The translations under genes were made by a program, and so were the position numbers. A stretch of DNA of 64,000 nt from Clostridia bacterium (GTDB taxonomy: Bacteria > Bacillota > Clostridia > Oscillospirales > Acutalibacteraceae): positions 20,560 to 84,559 of the forward strand of contig JAFQBX010000041.1 in NCBI GenBank assembly GCA_017399535.1, read 5' to 3'. The notes beneath the pieces were generated by a model that searched no databases, was not told the DNA's origin, and saw nothing but the letters and a program-made list of their open reading frames with translations. Positions 61,583 through 64,000 of the stretch are shown here, piece by piece. Position 1 is the first letter of the stretch; the number at the start of each line of letters is the position of its first letter.

Positions 61583-63370
61583 CTATTTTGTCACAAGCCG
61601 GTGTGATGGAATTGGCAGACGTAGTGGACTCAAAATCCACCGCCAGCGATGGCGTGCCGGTTCGAGTCCGGCCACCGGCACCAAAAAACCCCCTAAGCTA
61701 TATGCTTCGGGGGTTTTTCTTTTATCGGCATCGGCACCAACACCCCCTAAAACGAGCAAATTTCTATGAACCGATGATTTTCGGGAGTTGTTCGACAATC
61801 GGCTTCGGCTGTTTTCTATAAGCAATCTATCTTCCAAAATCGTATGGTTATAATCGAAATCTGCCAAATTTCCATCATCCAAAGCAAAGAAAAAGCTAAC
61901 CTTGACGGTTAGCTCAATTTTATTGTTATAAACAGTTATTCTCTCAATATATTCTCTGAGTAGTAGTTTTGTTTTGTCTATGTGCTGTGGGTTTTGAAGC
62001 GTTTTCTTTAGTTCTGCAATTTTAGCCTTGACCTGTGCTTCTGTTACTGTTAGTTCGGTCTTTTTGCTCTCCTCTGTGGCTATGAGTGATTCGTTTTCTG
62101 CTATCTGCTTTTCTATTGCTGTCAGCCTTTCAGAAAGTGCTTCATTGTATCCGATTTTTGCCATTGAGTCTATGAGGTTTCCTCTTGCCATTTTTAGTCC
62201 TTGTAGAGCATTTTTAGCAAGTGTTGCACTCTCGCTGTCTGTCGAAAATGTTTCCCTAATTTTCTCGTTTATTTGCTTGGTTATATGTTCTACTACACCC
62301 TCACCGAAAAAGAACTTTATAAGATTATCTATTACAAATTCTTCAAGTACATCAGCACGAATCTCTCTACTGTCGCAAGTCAACTGATTAGCTTGTTTAT
62401 TACATTTATAGGTATTATATCCGTTTTCACCGTATTTTCTATGATTTCCGTGCATTTTACATCCACATTCACCACAATATACAAGACCTGATAATAGATA
62501 CGGAAACTTTGCATTTGTGGATGTTTTGGCTGTTAATCTTCTTGAAGCGTTAGCCCTTTCCCACAATTCAGGAGATACTATTGCAGGAATAGCGTTCTCA
62601 ATACGGATAATCTCGCTTTCATCCTTATATTTGTGCATATTACGCTTTCGTTTACTGTTTCGTTTTGCGGCTTTGTTATAAATATACACACCCATATAAC
62701 GCTCATTTTTTAAAAGGTCATAGCACGAATTTTTTCCAAAAGTATTGCCTTTTCTTGTGCGGTATCCTTTGCGGTTAAGTTCTTGTATAATAGCATTATA
62801 ACCATAACCATCAGCAGCCATTTGGAATATTTCTCTTACTATTACGGCTTCTGTTTCTTCAATTTCGTATTTACCATTAACAATTTTATAACCTAATGGT
62901 GCAGTACCACCATTGAAAAGAGATTTATACGCTCTCTCTTTCATTCCTTTCATTACTTCTTTAGAAAGCGCTTGGACGTATCTTTGATTAAGCAAAGCGT
63001 TTAATCCCAATATGAAATCATCACCATTAAAATTCTCCTCTACAGAAACAAGTTCGATATTGTTGTCTGCAAAGCGTTGTTGATATTGAAATGTATCAAC
63101 AACATTTCTTGAGAAGCGGTCAAGCTTATGTACTATAACTGCTCTAAATTCACAATTCTTGTTTTCTATTACATTCATCATTCTTTGGAAGTCAGGTCTA
63201 TTAGTTGTTTGTCCCGAAAAAGCTCTGTCAATATACCAATCTATTATATCATAACCGTTAGATTCGGCATATTTTTCTATTGCTCGTTGTTGTGCCTCAA
63301 TGCTTAATTCTTTTTGATGGTCGCTACTGAATCGACAATAGCCAACCGCTTTTATTTTATCAGTATACAT
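61583..63370 (-). CDS. Large serine recombinase of a mobile element
   Basis: 595 codons from ATG 63370 (AAAGGAAAT upstream). Resolvase domain with catalytic S15 (YCRFSSDHQ) and the R-rich active site IVHKLDRFSRN. The Recombinase domain is at about 160-260, a zinc ribbon (CGECGCKMHG...CNKQ) at about 300-340, then a coiled coil (about 375-460). The genuine C-terminus probably ends near ALDDGNLADFDYNHTILED (about 510-530). Beyond it the frame stays open for some 70 codons, antisense through the tRNA-Leu terminator and the tRNA itself. Large serine recombinases catalyse integration and excision of ICEs and phages. Confidence 0.93.
   Translation of the reverse strand: MYTDKIKAVGYCRFSSDHQKELSIEAQQRAIEKYAESNGYDIIDWYIDRAFSGQTTNRPDFQRMMNVIENKNCEFRAVIVHKLDRFSRNVVDTFQYQQRFADNNIELVSVEENFNGDDFILGLNALLNQRYVQALSKEVMKGMKERAYKSLFNGGTAPLGYKIVNGKYEIEETEAVIVREIFQMAADGYGYNAIIQELNRKGYRTRKGNTFGKNSCYDLLKNERYMGVYIYNKAAKRNSKRKRNMHKYKDESEIIRIENAIPAIVSPELWERANASRRLTAKTSTNAKFPYLLSGLVYCGECGCKMHGNHRKYGENGYNTYKCNKQANQLTCDSREIRADVLEEFVIDNLIKFFFGEGVVEHITKQINEKIRETFSTDSESATLAKNALQGLKMARGNLIDSMAKIGYNEALSERLTAIEKQIAENESLIATEESKKTELTVTEAQVKAKIAELKKTLQNPQHIDKTKLLLREYIERITVYNNKIELTVKVSFFFALDDGNLADFDYNHTILEDRLLIENSRSRLSNNSRKSSVHRNLLVLGGVGADADKRKTPEAYSLGGFLVPVAGLEPARHRWRWILSPLRLPIPSHRLVTK
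61597..61683 (+). tRNA. tRNA-Leu (CAA)
   Basis: 87 nt including the encoded CCA. Acceptor GCCGGTG pairs with CACCGGC. Anticodon arm GTGGA-CTCAAAA-TCCAC gives CAA. The long variable arm (CGCCAGCGATGGCG) marks class II, and the T-arm is GGTTCGAGTCC. Confidence 0.97.
61676..61750 (+). repeat. Imperfect direct repeat of the tRNA-Leu 3' end (possible attachment site)
   Basis: The tRNA end and terminator start CGGCACCAAAAAACCCCC (61676-61693) recur as CGGCACCAACACCCCC (61732-61747), both followed by TAA, with two bases missing. The copies flank the terminator and mark the junction with the element at right. This is like a remnant of integration at the tRNA 3' end. Confidence 0.45.
61684..61722 (+). 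terminator. Terminator of tRNA-Leu
   Basis: AAAACCCCCTAAGC and GCTTCGGGGGTTTTT around TATAT, with a T-rich tail. Confidence 0.93.
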
Positions 63371-63421
63371 AATTTAAATTTCCTTTCTGTAATATCAAAA
63401 AAATAATATATTTTTAAAATA

Positions 63422-63450
63422 GGGCTTGGTGCATTTATGCCACCAAGCCC
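63422..63450 (-). terminator. Stem-loop between the recombinase and the small upstream gene
   Basis: GGGCTTGGTG and CACCAAGCCC form a perfect 10-bp stem around a 9-nt loop, with T/A-rich sequence on the minus-strand side. It probably ends or weakens the upstream transcript. Confidence 0.7.
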
Positions 63451-63463
63451 GTAGTTTTCGTCA

Positions 63464-63634
63464 TCATTTAATAAATAATTCTTGTGCTATATAATCAGCC
63501 ATTGGCTTTAAAAATTCGAGCCAATCATTATCAGCGATATTGCTTTGCTGTAAGCACTTTATTTCATCATTACAATAGTCAATATAAGGGCTTTTCCCTC
63601 TCTGCTTAGTTATTTGAATTTTTAAGAGTTGCAT
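63464..63634 (-). CDS. Small mobile-element protein
   Basis: 56 residues from ATG 63634 to TGA 63464: a basic start (MQLLKIQITKQRGK), then NDEIKCLQQSNIADNDWLEFLKPMADYIAQELFIK in pieces, an acidic helix. The family is not recognised. It lies upstream of the recombinase on the same strand, as small accessory genes of ICEs often do. The ribosome site (AAAGGTG) is rather far from the ATG. Confidence 0.55.
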   Translation of the reverse strand: MQLLKIQITKQRGKSPYIDYCNDEIKCLQQSNIADNDWLEFLKPMADYIAQELFIK

Positions 63635-63644
63635 TACAACTCAA

Positions 63645-63701
63645 CACCTTTATTGGTGTATAGTTCCGAGAAGCTCGGAGTCGTAGAACGCTGTTTCAGC
63701 G
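63645..63701. repeat. Three small stem-loops in the mobile element
   Basis: CACC-TTTATT-GGTG (about 63645-63658), CCGAG-AAG-CTCGG (63666-63678) and CGCTG-TTT-CAGCG (63689-63701) lie in a row upstream of the small gene. Nothing else is seen in 63635-63772. Confidence 0.5.
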
Positions 63702-63772
63702 CACCTATTTTCTACAGTACCATAAAACGCATACTATATGTGTACCGTCTTACTACAAATACGATTTACAGT

Positions 63773-64000
63773 TTATTTGATTTTAACTGCAACGGCATTT
63801 TCTATGCCTTCTACTGCTTCAATTTCATTAAATGTAAAGCAATTTTTTCCTTTATAATCTATTTCAAAATGTTCTAATATTTCTTTTACGAGATTAGCAT
63901 TGTAAATCACTTTACGTGTTAACATAGATTTAATTATGTTTGAACCTTTTTCGTCTTCTGTTGCGGAAATAAGAACCAGATTATCATCTGCAAAGAAAAA
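63773..64000 (-). CDS. Mobile-element protein, C-terminal part (cut by window end)
   Basis: The minus strand is open from the window edge to TAA at 63775-63773, giving the last 75 residues of a protein (LVLISATEDEKGSNIIKSML, then a helical LVKEILEHFEID, then GKNCFTFNEIEAVEGIENAVAVKIK in pieces). The fold looks alpha/beta. The family is not recognised. Same strand as the recombinase, so it is probably part of the same element. Confidence 0.65.
   Translation of the reverse strand, partial: FFFADDNLVLISATEDEKGSNIIKSMLTRKVIYNANLVKEILEHFEIDYKGKNCFTFNEIEAVEGIENAVAVKIK

Noticed and set aside
61554..61821. Plus-strand short ORFs over tRNA-Leu
   Set aside because: They are read from the tRNA gene and its terminator, with no ribosome site.

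Overview
The window is a 64 kb piece of a low-to-moderate GC Gram-positive chromosome. The gene set and synteny (rplU-prp-rpmA-obg-mrnC, ruvAB, glmM, an ECF transporter module, Nfn transhydrogenase, a radical-SAM pair next to an M23/M50 protease pair, TSCPD, DUF951, DUF6472 and DUF5711-type proteins) point to an anaerobic member of the Clostridia, probably near the Oscillospiraceae. A bile-salt-hydrolase-type protein suggests an animal gut habitat. No species is named from sequence alone. Most genes are housekeeping, tightly packed, and often start with TTG or GTG.

Layout. 1-1016: a minus-strand two-component system, with the kinase cut by the window edge. 1182-3992: ribosomal cluster rplU-prp-rpmA-obg-mrnC behind a structured leader; obg carries a single-base frameshift. 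4038-6185: GH3 glycosidase. 6359-7590: a small conserved protein, then an FMN riboswitch and the riboflavin transporter S component RibU. 7731-17737: a long plus-strand run of ruvAB, glmM, a methyltransferase, ecfA1-ecfA2-ecfT (energising module that can serve RibU), truA, a DUF5711-type protein, cvpA and pgsA. 17804-22820: convergent clpE-like and clpC. 22985-28992: accessory genes including a Cys-rich micropeptide, a TSCPD protein, a lipoprotein, rubrerythrin, a choloylglycine hydrolase, a patatin and a membrane acyltransferase.

29100-30880 is the strangest stretch. It holds an XRE repressor remnant and two modular stem-loop arrays. In each array short perfect hairpins are separated by a fixed 8-10 nt spacer that flips orientation at the array midpoint. 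Both arrays end in the same 19-nt tail and bracket two orphan minus-strand genes. 30879-33106: divergent oxidoreductase and AraC regulator. 33154-33337: tRNA-Tyr and tRNA-Thr. 33501-44280: small lipoprotein, iron alcohol dehydrogenase, rsmA, two large unknown proteins, NfnAB, and an M23/M50 pair resembling SpoIVFA/SpoIVFB.

44343-61543 returns to core genes: the TIGR03960/TIGR03936 radical SAM pair, rplS behind its leader, ylqF, lepB, rnhB, yraN, a dipeptidase, thrC, tig (with an unusual histone-like Lys/Ala tail), clpP-clpX, prfA, threonylcarbamoyl-AMP synthase, coaE, a lytic transglycosylase and an M18 aminopeptidase. At 61597-61683 lies tRNA-Leu(CAA). Immediately beyond it a mobile element begins: a large serine recombinase on the minus strand whose reading frame runs antisense into the tRNA, then two small element genes that continue past the right edge.
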